A stretch of 8,539 bases of DNA from Pseudomonadota bacterium (GCA_023387695.1 JAEWHT010000335.1:1-8539), one strand, 5' to 3'; positions 1 to 6,939 are shown, counted from the first letter of the stretch. Made by a program: numbers and translations. Notes: generated by a model not told the origin, from the letters alone.

Positions 1-514
1 TGCCGGTAAACGTGCGGGTCATGAACAGATAGACCGCGACCATGCCAACCAGCGCCGCCAGGAACGAGAGAAGTCGCGCGTAGCTGAAGTTCATGTCGCC
101 GAAAGCGAGGACCGGCAGGCGGATCCCGAGATTGCGGAAGTCGATGCCGAAGGCGACGGTGGCAAAGCTCTGCAGCACGAACAGCACGCCGCCGGTCGCA
201 AGCAGCTGGTTGATCGGCGGCGCCGTCAACAGCGGCGCGATCACGAGGAAATGCAGCAACGCGCCGAGGATCGCGACAAGCAGGACGGTCAGCGGCGCCG
301 CGATGAAATAGCTGATGCCGTAATACTGAACCATGAAGTACATGGCGTACATACCGATCATCACGAGCTCGGCGTAACAAATCCAGGTCACGTCGATGAC
401 GCCGAAGATCAGGTTCAGCCCAAGTGCGAGCAGCGCCAGCACGCCGCCGAGCAGGATGCCGTTGATGACGGCCTCCAGCAGATAGATATCGAAAATATCC
501 AGGAACGCCTGCAT
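1..514 (-). CDS. livH: Branched-chain amino acid ABC importer permease, LivH-type (partial, C-terminus off the left edge)
   Basis: Inner-membrane permease half of a HAAT-family importer, expected to pair with a LivM permease and the LivG/LivF ATPases encoded just upstream. The first 171 codons are present. My translation begins MQAFLDIFDIYLLEAVINGI and continues through GVLALLALGLNLIFGV, the usual LivH opening in which the first membrane helix leads into the LIFGV segment. Further hydrophobic helices follow around residues 45-62, 67-90, 105-125 and 150-168. After LIFGV, where many LivH proteins read NFAHGE, this one reads DVTWICYAE, a divergent version. The ATG at 514 lies 7 nt after the livF stop and has a GAGGGG ribosome site overlapping that stop, so translation is probably coupled. 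The substrate need not be leucine, because HAAT systems also carry urea, short amides and aromatic acids. The family call is secure; the symbol is by family and position. Confidence 0.9.
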   Translation of the reverse strand, partial: MQAFLDIFDIYLLEAVINGILLGGVLALLALGLNLIFGVIDVTWICYAELVMIGMYAMYFMVQYYGISYFIAAPLTVLLVAILGALLHFLVIAPLLTAPPINQLLATGGVLFVLQSFATVAFGIDFRNLGIRLPVLAFGDMNFSYARLLSFLAALVGMVAVYLFMTRTFTG

Positions 515-521
515 CTGCCCC

Positions 522-1225
<704 letters not shown>

Positions 1226-1229
<4 letters not shown>

Positions 1230-1996
1230 TGGCCTCCCGCGCGGCGGCGCGCTTCGGCGGCTGCGGCCTGCGTGGTCTCGGCATCGGTGCCGAGATAGAC
1301 CTCGATGACGCGCGGGTCGCCGGCAACTGCGCTCGGTAAGCCTTCCGAGATCTTCTCGCCGTGATCGAGCACCATGACACGATCGACGACGCGCATCAGC
1401 ACACCCATGATGTGCTCGACCCAGATGATGGTGATGCCGAGCTCGTCGCGGATGTTGCGCAGCATGTCGGCGGCCTGGTCCATCTCGGCCTCGTCGAGGC
1501 CGCCGAGGCTCTCATCGGCAAGAAGCAGTTTTGGTGCGGTCGCAAGCGCCTTCGCAAGTTCAAGCTTCTTCAGGCCTGCTGCGCCGAGGCCATCGACACT
1601 CGCGTGGCGATCGGTCGGCAAACCCACCAACCCCAATGATCGCTCGGCCGCCTCCTCGGCCTTGGCGCGGCTGTGGCGCCCCTGGCCATAGAAGCCGGCC
1701 AGCGCCACATTCTCGAAAATGGTCAGCCGCCGGAACGGCCGCGGGATCTGGAAAGTGCGGCCGATGCCCCGATTGATGATCCGATGCGGCGCGAGCCCCG
1801 CGATCTCCGAGCCGTCGAAAAGGATCGAACCGGCACTCGGCGCCAGCGTGCCCGAGAGCATGTTGAAGATGGTGCTCTTGCCCGAGCCGTTTGGGCCGAT
1901 CAGGCCGAGGATTTCGCCCCGATCGACCTTAAACGACACGCTGTTGACGGCGGTGAAGCCGCCGAACCGCTTCATCAACCCGCTGACCTCCAGCAC
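1226..1996 (-). CDS. livG: Branched-chain amino acid ABC importer ATP-binding protein, LivG-type, with atypical signature motif
   Basis: Cytoplasmic ATPase, 256 aa from the GTG at 1996, close to the usual LivG length of about 255. The opening VLEVSGLMKRFGGFTAVNSV matches the family's N-terminus, and a GGAG ribosome site lies 8 nt upstream. The frame stays open to an ATG at 2062, but that start would overlap the binding-protein gene by 50 nt and add a low-complexity Cys/Arg-rich leader, so I reject it. Motifs: Walker A GPNGSGKS (34-41), Q-loop TFQIPRPF (81-88), Walker B LLLADES (157-163) and switch His H195 in WVEHIMG. The signature position, usually L(S/A)xGQ, reads LGAAGLKKLELAKAL (137-151), losing the conserved Ser/Ala, Gly and Gln. 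Walker B is followed by Ser instead of the usual Pro. The reading frame is intact, so this is probably a subfamily trait rather than decay. It sits 16 nt after the binding-protein gene and overlaps livF by 4 nt. Confidence 0.92.
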
Positions 1997-2004
1997 CGCC
2001 CCCG

Positions 2005-2008
2005 CTCC
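2005..2008 (-). promoter_or_regulatory. Ribosome binding site that decides the livG start
   Basis: GGAG on the minus strand lies 8 nt before the GTG at 1996, within the 16-nt gap after the binding-protein stop (TAG, 2015-2013). It supports the GTG start over the overlapping ATG at 2062. Confidence 0.6.
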
Positions 2009-2012
2009 GCCG

Positions 2013-3323
2013 CTACTGGTTACTGTAGGTGGTGCCCTTCGGCAGCGGCAGCACGGCTTCACGCTGCGCCTGGCTCTTGGGCCACACCACCGAGGATTTG
2101 TCGTCGATGTACTGGATCACGACCGGGAATGACCGCTCGTTTTGCCCCGCCATCGGCGTGCCTTCGCCATAGAACTTGACGCCGAAGCCGAGCATGGTGC
2201 CGCCCTCGGGAATGTCGGCGTCCAGCGCCGCCTTGCGCAGCGCCTCGGGATCGACACCGCCATATTTCTTGATGGCGCGCGGCAGCACATCATCCATGAA
2301 TACGTACGTGTTGGAGGCGCCAATGCCGACATGGGCGGAGCGGATGGCGACGCCGGGCTTGATCTTGTCGAACTCGTCGCCAACCATCTTGATGACGGGC
2401 GCAAGCTTGGGATTCATGGTCTTCTGGTTGGCGAGCCAGATCGAGATCGGATCGGTGTCGAAGAGATAGTTGGCGTCGGTGCCGAGACCTTCCTTGAGCT
2501 TTTCATAGACGCCGTAGCCCGCACCGTGACCGACGAGAGCCGCGAATTTCAGACCCTGCTCGCGCGCCTGCCGCAGCAACAGTGTAATATCGGGATTGTA
2601 TCCGGTGTGGAAAACGACATCAGGCTTGGCGCGCTTCAGTTTCGTCACGAGCGCGGAGAGATCCGGCGCGGTGGCGGAGTAGCCTTCCTTCAGGACGACG
2701 TTGAAGCCAGCCTTTTTCGCGCCGACCTCATTGCCCTTGGAGACGTCGACGCCGTAGGCGCCATCCTCGTGAATGATGGCGACACGCAAGTCACTCGGCT
2801 CCTTGCCGAACTTCGCCTTGGCATTCTGCGCGATGAAATCCATCGTCATCGTACCGAACTGATCGCCGCTCGCCTGCGGGCGGAAGACATATTTGTAATT
2901 CTTGTCGGCGACCACGGCGGACGAGATGCACGTCGTCATCCACATGAACTTCTTGAGCTGCTCGACACGGGCGGCGACCGGCACGCATTGTGCTGAGGAG
3001 AAGAAGCCGAGCACCATGTCGACCTTCTCCTGCTCGAGCAGGCGAACTGATTCATTGATGGCGACGTCGGGCTTGCTCTGTGCGTCGGCATAGACAGCCT
3101 CGACCTTGTAACCCTCGACACCGGTCTTGCTGAAATGGTCGAGGATGATCTTGGTGCCGATATATTCGAGCTCGGAGCCACCGCCCGCGAGCGGGCCGGT
3201 CAGGTCGAAGATCACGCCGATCTTGATCTTCTTCTCTTGGGCTTGAGCCAAAACGGTCAAACCCATCATCGCAATCACGATCAACAGCCCACGTACCAAG
3301 CGGGCAGCCATGCGCAGGCGCAT
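2013..3323 (-). CDS. Branched-chain amino acid ABC importer periplasmic substrate-binding protein (LivK-like, Peripla_BP_6 type)
   Basis: Periplasmic receptor of the importer, 436 aa. A Sec signal peptide spans about residues 1-28 (basic MRLRMAARLVR, then a hydrophobic LLIVIAMMGLTVL core). The AQA motif predicts cleavage before QEKKIKIG. The mature start KIGVIFDLTGPLAGGG is the classic opening of the LivK/Peripla_BP_6 fold. Other family-like segments are VDMVLGFFSS, the YKYVFRPQASGDQFG stretch, RVAIIHEDGAYGVD and KPDVVFHTGYNPDITLLLRQ. The length is at the long end for the family but ordinary for alphaproteobacterial paralogues. The ATG at 3323 has an ideal AGGGAGG site 5 nt upstream. An in-frame TAG immediately precedes it, so no longer start is possible. 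The gene opens the importer operon: livG follows after 16 nt and a candidate promoter lies 54-82 nt upstream. The ligand could be a branched-chain amino acid, an amide or another small solute; the sequence does not settle which. Confidence 0.92.
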   Translation of the reverse strand: MRLRMAARLVRGLLIVIAMMGLTVLAQAQEKKIKIGVIFDLTGPLAGGGSELEYIGTKIILDHFSKTGVEGYKVEAVYADAQSKPDVAINESVRLLEQEKVDMVLGFFSSAQCVPVAARVEQLKKFMWMTTCISSAVVADKNYKYVFRPQASGDQFGTMTMDFIAQNAKAKFGKEPSDLRVAIIHEDGAYGVDVSKGNEVGAKKAGFNVVLKEGYSATAPDLSALVTKLKRAKPDVVFHTGYNPDITLLLRQAREQGLKFAALVGHGAGYGVYEKLKEGLGTDANYLFDTDPISIWLANQKTMNPKLAPVIKMVGDEFDKIKPGVAIRSAHVGIGASNTYVFMDDVLPRAIKKYGGVDPEALRKAALDADIPEGGTMLGFGVKFYGEGTPMAGQNERSFPVVIQYIDDKSSVVWPKSQAQREAVLPLPKGTTYSNQ

Positions 3324-3371
3324 CTAAACCTCCCTGGACGATTGTGCATTGCAATTTTTTGTTTTGCTTTT

Positions 3372-3393
3372 CGCCCATCACATGGGTTGGGCG
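3372..3393. repeat. Nested inverted repeat upstream of the livK-like gene
   Basis: Outer arms CGCCCA/TGGGCG (3372-3377 and 3388-3393) and overlapping inner arms CCCAT/ATGGG around a 3-base centre (3374-3386) are all perfect. The two pairings are alternatives because they share bases. The repeat sits over the candidate -10 box of the importer promoter, which suits a repressor operator. On the minus strand it is followed by an A-rich tract, not a T-run, so it is not a convincing rho-independent terminator for the Nudix gene. Confidence 0.45.
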
Positions 3394-3405
3394 ATGCGAT
3401 GTCAA
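3377..3405 (-). promoter_or_regulatory. Candidate sigma-70 promoter for the livK-like/livGFH operon
   Basis: On the minus strand a perfect -35 box TTGACA (3405-3400) is followed by a 17-base spacer and TGTGAT (3382-3377), which matches TATAAT at 4 of 6 positions. Transcription would start near 3370, giving a leader of about 47 nt that includes an A-rich tract and the AGGGAGG ribosome site. The box lies in the 92-nt gap between the Nudix stop and the binding-protein start, where an operon boundary is expected. This is a consensus match only. Confidence 0.5.
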
Positions 3406-3415
3406 GCGTCGCGCG

Positions 3416-4120
3416 TCAGCGCGAGGCGAACTGCTGCGCAATGAAGGCGGTGACAAATCGCGGCATGGTCGGCCGGAGATCATCCATCCCGCGCACGAGA
3501 TGGATGGCCGAAAGCTCCGGTTCATCCTGGCGAGCCAGATTGGCCTCGATCAGCGCACGCGCCGCCTCGCCCGGCATGTCCAGGTTGAGGATCTGGATCA
3601 TGGCAAGCGCGCTGCCGGTGACGACACAGTGCCAGTCCGCCTCGGCCGAGTAGTCGGCAGGCGAGAGGCCGGTCTCCTCCTCAAGCTCGCGGATGACGCT
3701 GCCGGGAATGTCGAGTGTGCCGTCCCTGACATCGTCGAGATCGGGCGTCCCCGACGCGAAATAGATGCGTCCGGCATTGGCGGTGTGATGGGCCATCTCG
3801 CCCATCACGAAGGCGCCGTCCGAGGTGCGCAGCGCACCCATGCCGAACCCGTTGAACACGGCCGGATCGGGAAAGCCCCAGTCGCGCCAGGCCAGGAAAC
3901 TCGCGAAATCCGTCTCGAAATAAGTCGCAGCGAGATGGCCGTCGGTGAACACGGCATCGCGCCCGAGCAGAACCCGGCCGTTCCAGATTTTCGGCCGCGC
4001 CCGTTGCTGCTCGGCGAAATGCGCAGCGATGTCCGCGCGCCGCTCCTCTGCGAACGGCCAGACGACGGGATGCACGGCAAGATCAAGCGTCGTGACGCGA
4101 TGAATGGTCGGTAACGTCAT
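3416..4120 (-). CDS. Nudix-family hydrolase (substrate unknown)
   Basis: Soluble cytoplasmic protein of 234 aa. Nudix enzymes cleave nucleoside-diphosphate-linked substrates (NDP-sugars, NADH, CoA, dNTPs, ADP-ribose) using divalent metal. The catalytic half of the Nudix box is intact: RELEEETGL at 144-152, giving the metal-binding E148 and E149. The upstream half does not fit G-x5-E-x7: the expected Gly is D130 and the expected Glu is L136, with IPGSVI leading into the helix. Residues 1-90 form an N-terminal extension before the MGALRTSDGAFVMGEM strand pair, so the protein is larger than MutT-type single-domain members. It starts 29 nt after the stop of the upstream binding-protein gene and has no clear Shine-Dalgarno sequence, suggesting a last, poorly translated operon gene. 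A role linked to the imported solute is only inference from position. The fold call is firm and the activity is not predictable. Confidence 0.8.
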   Translation of the reverse strand: MTLPTIHRVTTLDLAVHPVVWPFAEERRADIAAHFAEQQRARPKIWNGRVLLGRDAVFTDGHLAATYFETDFASFLAWRDWGFPDPAVFNGFGMGALRTSDGAFVMGEMAHHTANAGRIYFASGTPDLDDVRDGTLDIPGSVIRELEEETGLSPADYSAEADWHCVVTGSALAMIQILNLDMPGEAARALIEANLARQDEPELSAIHLVRGMDDLRPTMPRFVTAFIAQQFASR

Positions 4121-4149
4121 GACGCCGGATTACCAAGTCTTCGCGTCAG

Positions 4150-5175
4150 TTATTTGGCGCTTCCCGTGGTCTTTTTGGCCTGGTCGACGAACTTGTTGGT
4201 GAAGGTCTTGCTGACATCGACCTTGGCGTTGGCCACTTCCGGTGAACCGATGCTGAACACCGCGAGCACGGCGTCCGCCCCCTTCGGATCCATCTTGCCG
4301 GTCTCGGAGAACATCGGGATCGTGTTCTTCAAAGCGGCGAGGTAGAGATCCTTGTTCTTGCCGACCATCTCCTCGGGCATCTTCGCCATGATCTCCTCGG
4401 GCGAATGCGAGTGGATCCAGGCGATCGTGGCGAGCATTGCGTTGGTCAGCGCCTGGGTTTCCTTCTCGTGGCCGTTGATCCAGGCCACGGTCGAGTACAG
4501 CGCGCCACCCGGATATTCGCCACCGAACGTCTCCAGCGTGTCCTTCTGCGTACGGGTGTCGCTGAGGATGCGCAGATCCTTGTGGCTGCCCTGAAGCACG
4601 GTGACGGAGGGATCGAGCATCACGGCGGCATCGATCTGCCCCTGCTCCATCGCAGCCACCGCGGTGGCACCGAGGCCGACGCCGATCACGGCTGTGCCGG
4701 CGGGATCGAGCCCGTTCTTCTTCAGAAGATATTTCAGGAAGAAATCGGTGGACGAGCCGGGCGCGCTGACGCCGACCTTCTTGCCGGCGAGATCCTTGAC
4801 CGACTTGATGTCCGCGGTATGCGACGGCGCAACCACCAGCACGAGACCGGGATAGCGGTCATAGACCACGAAGGCCTGCAGCTCCTGCTTCTTGGCGGCC
4901 AGGTTGACGCAATGGTCGAAATAGCCCGAGACCACATCCGCGCTGCCGCCGAGCACGGCCTTGAGCGCATCCGAGCCGCCCTTGAGGTCGACCAGGTCGA
5001 CATTGAGGCCGGCCTTCTCGTATTCGCCGAGCTGCTTGGCAAGCACCGTCGGCAAATAGCACAGGCAGGCACCGCCGCCGACCGCAACCGTGACTTTGCT
5101 TTGCGCTGCGGCAAAACTGGTGGTGAGCGTCAGCGCGAGTAGCGCGCCGGCGAGCCTGGCAATCGTGTTCTTCAT
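4150..5175 (-). CDS. ABC importer periplasmic substrate-binding protein, NMT1/SsuA/TauA-like
   Basis: Periplasmic receptor of a nitrate/sulfonate/taurine-type importer, 341 aa. The ATG at 5175 follows a perfect GGAGGA site by 5 nt and opens MKNTIARLAGALLALTLTTS, a Sec signal peptide with an AAA cleavage site before QSKVTVAVGG. An upstream in-frame ATG at 5205 lacks a ribosome site and is rejected. Family features are the first-strand opening followed by YLPTVLAKQLGEYEKAGLNV (40-59), the KGGSDALKAVLGGSADV segment (65-81), DIKSVKDLAGKKVGVSAPGS (122-141) and MEQGQIDAAVMLDPS (176-190). Three cysteines stand out, C37 and C39 (CLC, next to the expected ligand cleft) and C89. The gene lies 72 nt after the permease gene and 29 nt before the Nudix gene. 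The family covers nitrate, alkanesulfonates, taurine, pyrimidine thiamine precursors and aromatic acids; nothing here picks one. I saw no TPP riboswitch upstream of the operon. Confidence 0.88.
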   Translation of the reverse strand: MKNTIARLAGALLALTLTTSFAAAQSKVTVAVGGGACLCYLPTVLAKQLGEYEKAGLNVDLVDLKGGSDALKAVLGGSADVVSGYFDHCVNLAAKKQELQAFVVYDRYPGLVLVVAPSHTADIKSVKDLAGKKVGVSAPGSSTDFFLKYLLKKNGLDPAGTAVIGVGLGATAVAAMEQGQIDAAVMLDPSVTVLQGSHKDLRILSDTRTQKDTLETFGGEYPGGALYSTVAWINGHEKETQALTNAMLATIAWIHSHSPEEIMAKMPEEMVGKNKDLYLAALKNTIPMFSETGKMDPKGADAVLAVFSIGSPEVANAKVDVSKTFTNKFVDQAKKTTGSAK

Positions 5176-5180
5176 TAGTT

Positions 5181-5186
5181 TCCTCC
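5181..5186 (-). promoter_or_regulatory. Ribosome binding site that decides the binding-protein start
   Basis: GGAGGA on the minus strand, 5 nt before the ATG at 5175. The surrounding leader GGAGGAAAC is the same nine bases as before the ATPase gene of this operon. Confidence 0.75.
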
Positions 5187-5247
5187 GTTCGGCTGGTGGC
5201 ACCATAGAGCAGCGAAACAGGCTTGAGAAGGCGACTTACGGATAGCG

Positions 5248-6033
5248 CTAGCCCCGCCCATCCACCGTCGGCCTCCATACCAGCAGACGCCGCTCTACCG
5301 ACGTCACACCGAAATCGATCAGGATGACAAAGGCCGACAGCACGAACATGCCGGCGAACACGCCGGCGACGTCGAATATGCCCTCGGCCTGCTGGATCAG
5401 ATAGCCGAGACCGGCCGCCGATCCCAGATATTCGCCGACGACCGCACCGACCACGGCGAAGCCCACCGACGTGTGCAGCGAGGAGAACATCCATGATAGC
5501 GCTGACGGCCAATAGACATGCCGCATCAACTGCCCCTCGCTCATGCCGAGCATGCGGCCGTTGTCGAGCACGGTACGGCTGACTTCTTTCACGCCCTGGT
5601 AGACGTTGAAGAACACGATGAAGAACACCAGCGTCACGCCGAGCGCGACCTTGGACCAGATGCCGAGCCCCAGCCACAGCGCGAAAATCGGCGCCAGCAC
5701 CACACGAGGCAGCGCATTGACCATCTTGACGTAAGGATCGAATACGGCAGCGACGAGCGGCTGGCGCGCGAACCAGAAGCCGATCAGCACGCCGCCGAGC
5801 GAGCCGATCACGAAGGCCAGGATCGATTCGGCAAGCGTGATACCAAGGTGCCTCCAGATCACGCCGGATACGAACCATTTGACGATCTGGTCGAACACAT
5901 CGACTGGATTGGAGAAGAAGAATGGTGGCAGCAGAATCTTGCCGAACACCGGAACCGTCGAAAGCAACTGCCACAGCGCAATGCACACGATGGCGACCAG
6001 GACTTGCAGCGCAAGCAGCGTGACGCGCGACAT
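5248..6033 (-). CDS. ABC importer permease, SsuC/TauC-like (BPD_transp_1 fold)
   Basis: Inner-membrane channel subunit, 261 aa, normal for the SsuC/TauC/NrtB group and expected to act as a homodimer. An N-terminal helix (about 5-25) is followed by a periplasmic segment with LLPPFFFSNPVDVFDQ, the characteristic 'LPSP-x-V' region of this family. Further helices lie near 67-88, 106-123, 127-146, 188-205 and 224-244. The cytoplasmic EAA-type loop that docks the ATPase is DNGRMLGMSEGQLMRHVYWP (157-176), with the conserved G163 and P176. The ATG at 6033 shares one base with the stop of the ATPase gene (TGATG), so translation is likely coupled. The frame is also open upstream through the whole ATPase gene, but that is a GC-rich shadow. 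The binding-protein gene follows after 72 nt. The family call is secure and the substrate unknown. Confidence 0.92.
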   Translation of the reverse strand: MSRVTLLALQVLVAIVCIALWQLLSTVPVFGKILLPPFFFSNPVDVFDQIVKWFVSGVIWRHLGITLAESILAFVIGSLGGVLIGFWFARQPLVAAVFDPYVKMVNALPRVVLAPIFALWLGLGIWSKVALGVTLVFFIVFFNVYQGVKEVSRTVLDNGRMLGMSEGQLMRHVYWPSALSWMFSSLHTSVGFAVVGAVVGEYLGSAAGLGYLIQQAEGIFDVAGVFAGMFVLSAFVILIDFGVTSVERRLLVWRPTVDGRG

Positions 6034-6851
6034 CAGACTGCCTCCGCCGCTTGGGTGGATTGCGCGTAGCCCTTCATCACCTCGTCCTTGAGCACGCTCC
6101 AGATCTCGCGATGGAGCGCATGGAAATCCTTGTCCATCCGCACCTCGAAAATGTCGCGCGGGCGCGGTAACGTCACGCGCCAGTCGCCGATGATGCGCGA
6201 GGACGGCCCCGCGGACATGATGACGACGCGGTCGGCGAGCGCGATCGCCTCTTCGAGATCGTGGGTGACGAACAGCACCGCCTTGCGGTCGGCATTCCAG
6301 AGATCGAGCAGCAGATTTCCCATGACTTGACGCGTCTGCGCGTCGAGCGGCCCGAATGGCTCGTCCATCAGCAGGATCTTGGGGTCGCGGATCAACACCT
6401 GCGCCAGCGCCACGCGCTTGCGCTGGCCGCCGGAGAGCATATGGGGGTAGCGGTTGGCAAACGCGCCAAGGCCGACGGACGTGAGCCATTTCTGCGCCTG
6501 CGGCAGTGCCTCGGCGCGCGGCGTGCCTTTGATCTCGAGGCCGATCGCGACATTGTCGAGCGCGGTCTTCCAGGGGAATAGCGCGTCGGCCTGGAACAAA
6601 TAGCCGGCGTCCCGGTTCAGCCCTGCTAGCGGCCGGTCGAATATCTTGACGTTGCCTGCGGCCGGCTTGAGCAGCCCCGCTGCGACGTTGAGCAGCGTGG
6701 ATTTTCCACATCCGGTTGGGCCAACAATGGCGACGAACTCGCCCTGTGCGACCTTCAGATGAGCCTTCTCCACCGCTGTGTAGACCCGCCCGTCCCCCAG
6801 CCGGAACGCAACCTTGGCATCTTCCAGCGCCACTGCCGTGGGCGTTGTCAT
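6033..6851 (-). CDS. ABC importer ATP-binding protein, SsuB/TauB/NrtD-like
   Basis: Cytoplasmic ATPase that would drive the permease encoded immediately downstream; 272 aa, about the family length. All catalytic motifs are intact: Walker A GPTGCGKS (44-51), Q-loop LFQADALFPWKTALDNV (85-101), signature LSGGQRKR (139-146), Walker B ILLMDEPFGPLD (159-170) and switch histidine H197 in FVTHDLEEAI. The LFPW-KT-DNV stretch after the Q-loop and the EPFGPLD Walker B are typical of the nitrate/sulfonate/taurine group. The start is the ATG at 6851, preceded at 5 nt by GGAGGA. A longer frame reaching an ATG at 6905 has no ribosome site and would cross an inverted repeat, so it is rejected. It is the first gene of the operon ATPase-permease-binding protein-Nudix and diverges from the osmoprotectant importer genes. 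Confidence 0.92.
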   Translation of the reverse strand: MTTPTAVALEDAKVAFRLGDGRVYTAVEKAHLKVAQGEFVAIVGPTGCGKSTLLNVAAGLLKPAAGNVKIFDRPLAGLNRDAGYLFQADALFPWKTALDNVAIGLEIKGTPRAEALPQAQKWLTSVGLGAFANRYPHMLSGGQRKRVALAQVLIRDPKILLMDEPFGPLDAQTRQVMGNLLLDLWNADRKAVLFVTHDLEEAIALADRVVIMSAGPSSRIIGDWRVTLPRPRDIFEVRMDKDFHALHREIWSVLKDEVMKGYAQSTQAAEAV

Positions 6852-6856
6852 GTGTT

Positions 6857-6862
6857 TCCTCC
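6857..6862 (-). promoter_or_regulatory. Ribosome binding site that decides the SsuB-like ATPase start
   Basis: GGAGGA on the minus strand, 5 nt before the ATG at 6851. It follows directly after the left arm of the 9-bp inverted repeat, so an mRNA hairpin there would stack next to the ribosome site. Confidence 0.75.
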
Positions 6863-6863
6863 A

Positions 6864-6902
6864 AACTTGGCCTGATGCCTTAGCCGCTCGCGGGGCCAAG
6901 TT
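6864..6902. repeat. Perfect 9-bp inverted repeat upstream of the SsuB-like ATPase
   Basis: AACTTGGCC (6864-6872) and GGCCAAGTT (6894-6902) are exact reverse complements separated by 21 bases, with arm centres 30 bp apart (about three helical turns). On the minus strand the intervening bases include a second small hairpin, CCGC-GA-GCGG. This could be an operator or an mRNA leader hairpin ending just 5' of the ribosome site. On neither strand is it followed by a T-run, so it is not a simple terminator. Confidence 0.6.
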
Positions 6903-6912
6903 CAATCAACCG

Positions 6913-6939
6913 GACAGGCGTGCTACGCATGGGCCTGTC
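6913..6939. repeat. Perfect 7-bp inverted repeat in the divergent control region
   Basis: GACAGGC (6913-6919) and GCCTGTC (6933-6939) are exact reverse complements with a 13-base spacer, giving half-site centres 20 bp apart (about two helical turns), the geometry expected for a dimeric regulator. The spacer is itself partly symmetric (GCG...CGC around TGCTA). No regulator gene is adjacent within the window. Confidence 0.45.

Noticed and set aside
1997..2062. Longer livG N-terminus starting at the ATG at 2062
   Set aside because: It would overlap the binding-protein gene by 50 nt and add a Cys/Arg/Pro-rich leader foreign to the family. The GTG at 1996 has a ribosome site and matches LivG N-termini.
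2142..2996. A 284-codon plus-strand frame antisense to the livK-like gene
   Set aside because: The translation lacks a recognisable fold or a ribosome site and lies wholly opposite a gene with clear family motifs. Long antisense frames are expected in GC-rich codon usage. The frames at 3344-4114 and 4405-5142 on the plus strand are rejected for the same reason.
3343..3393. Possible rho-independent terminator between the Nudix gene and the livK-like gene
   Set aside because: On the minus strand the hairpin is followed by an A-rich, not T-rich, tract. On the plus strand the T-run precedes the hairpin and there is no plus-strand gene to terminate.
5243..5250. 8-bp palindrome TAGCGCTA overlapping the permease stop codon
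   Set aside because: An 8-bp perfect palindrome is expected by chance many times in 8.5 kb. There is no loop or T-run, and no supporting context.
5248..6864. A 538-codon minus-strand frame open across the whole SsuB-like ATPase gene and into the permease
   Set aside because: The upstream part encodes an Arg/Gly-rich sequence with no domain, while the ATPase frame carries every expected motif. The permease start at 6033 is fixed by the TGATG overlap. The long frame is a GC-rich shadow.
6852..6905. Longer SsuB-like ATPase start at the ATG at 6905
   Set aside because: No ribosome site is present, and the added 18 residues run through the 9-bp inverted repeat. The ATG at 6851 has GGAGGA at ideal spacing.
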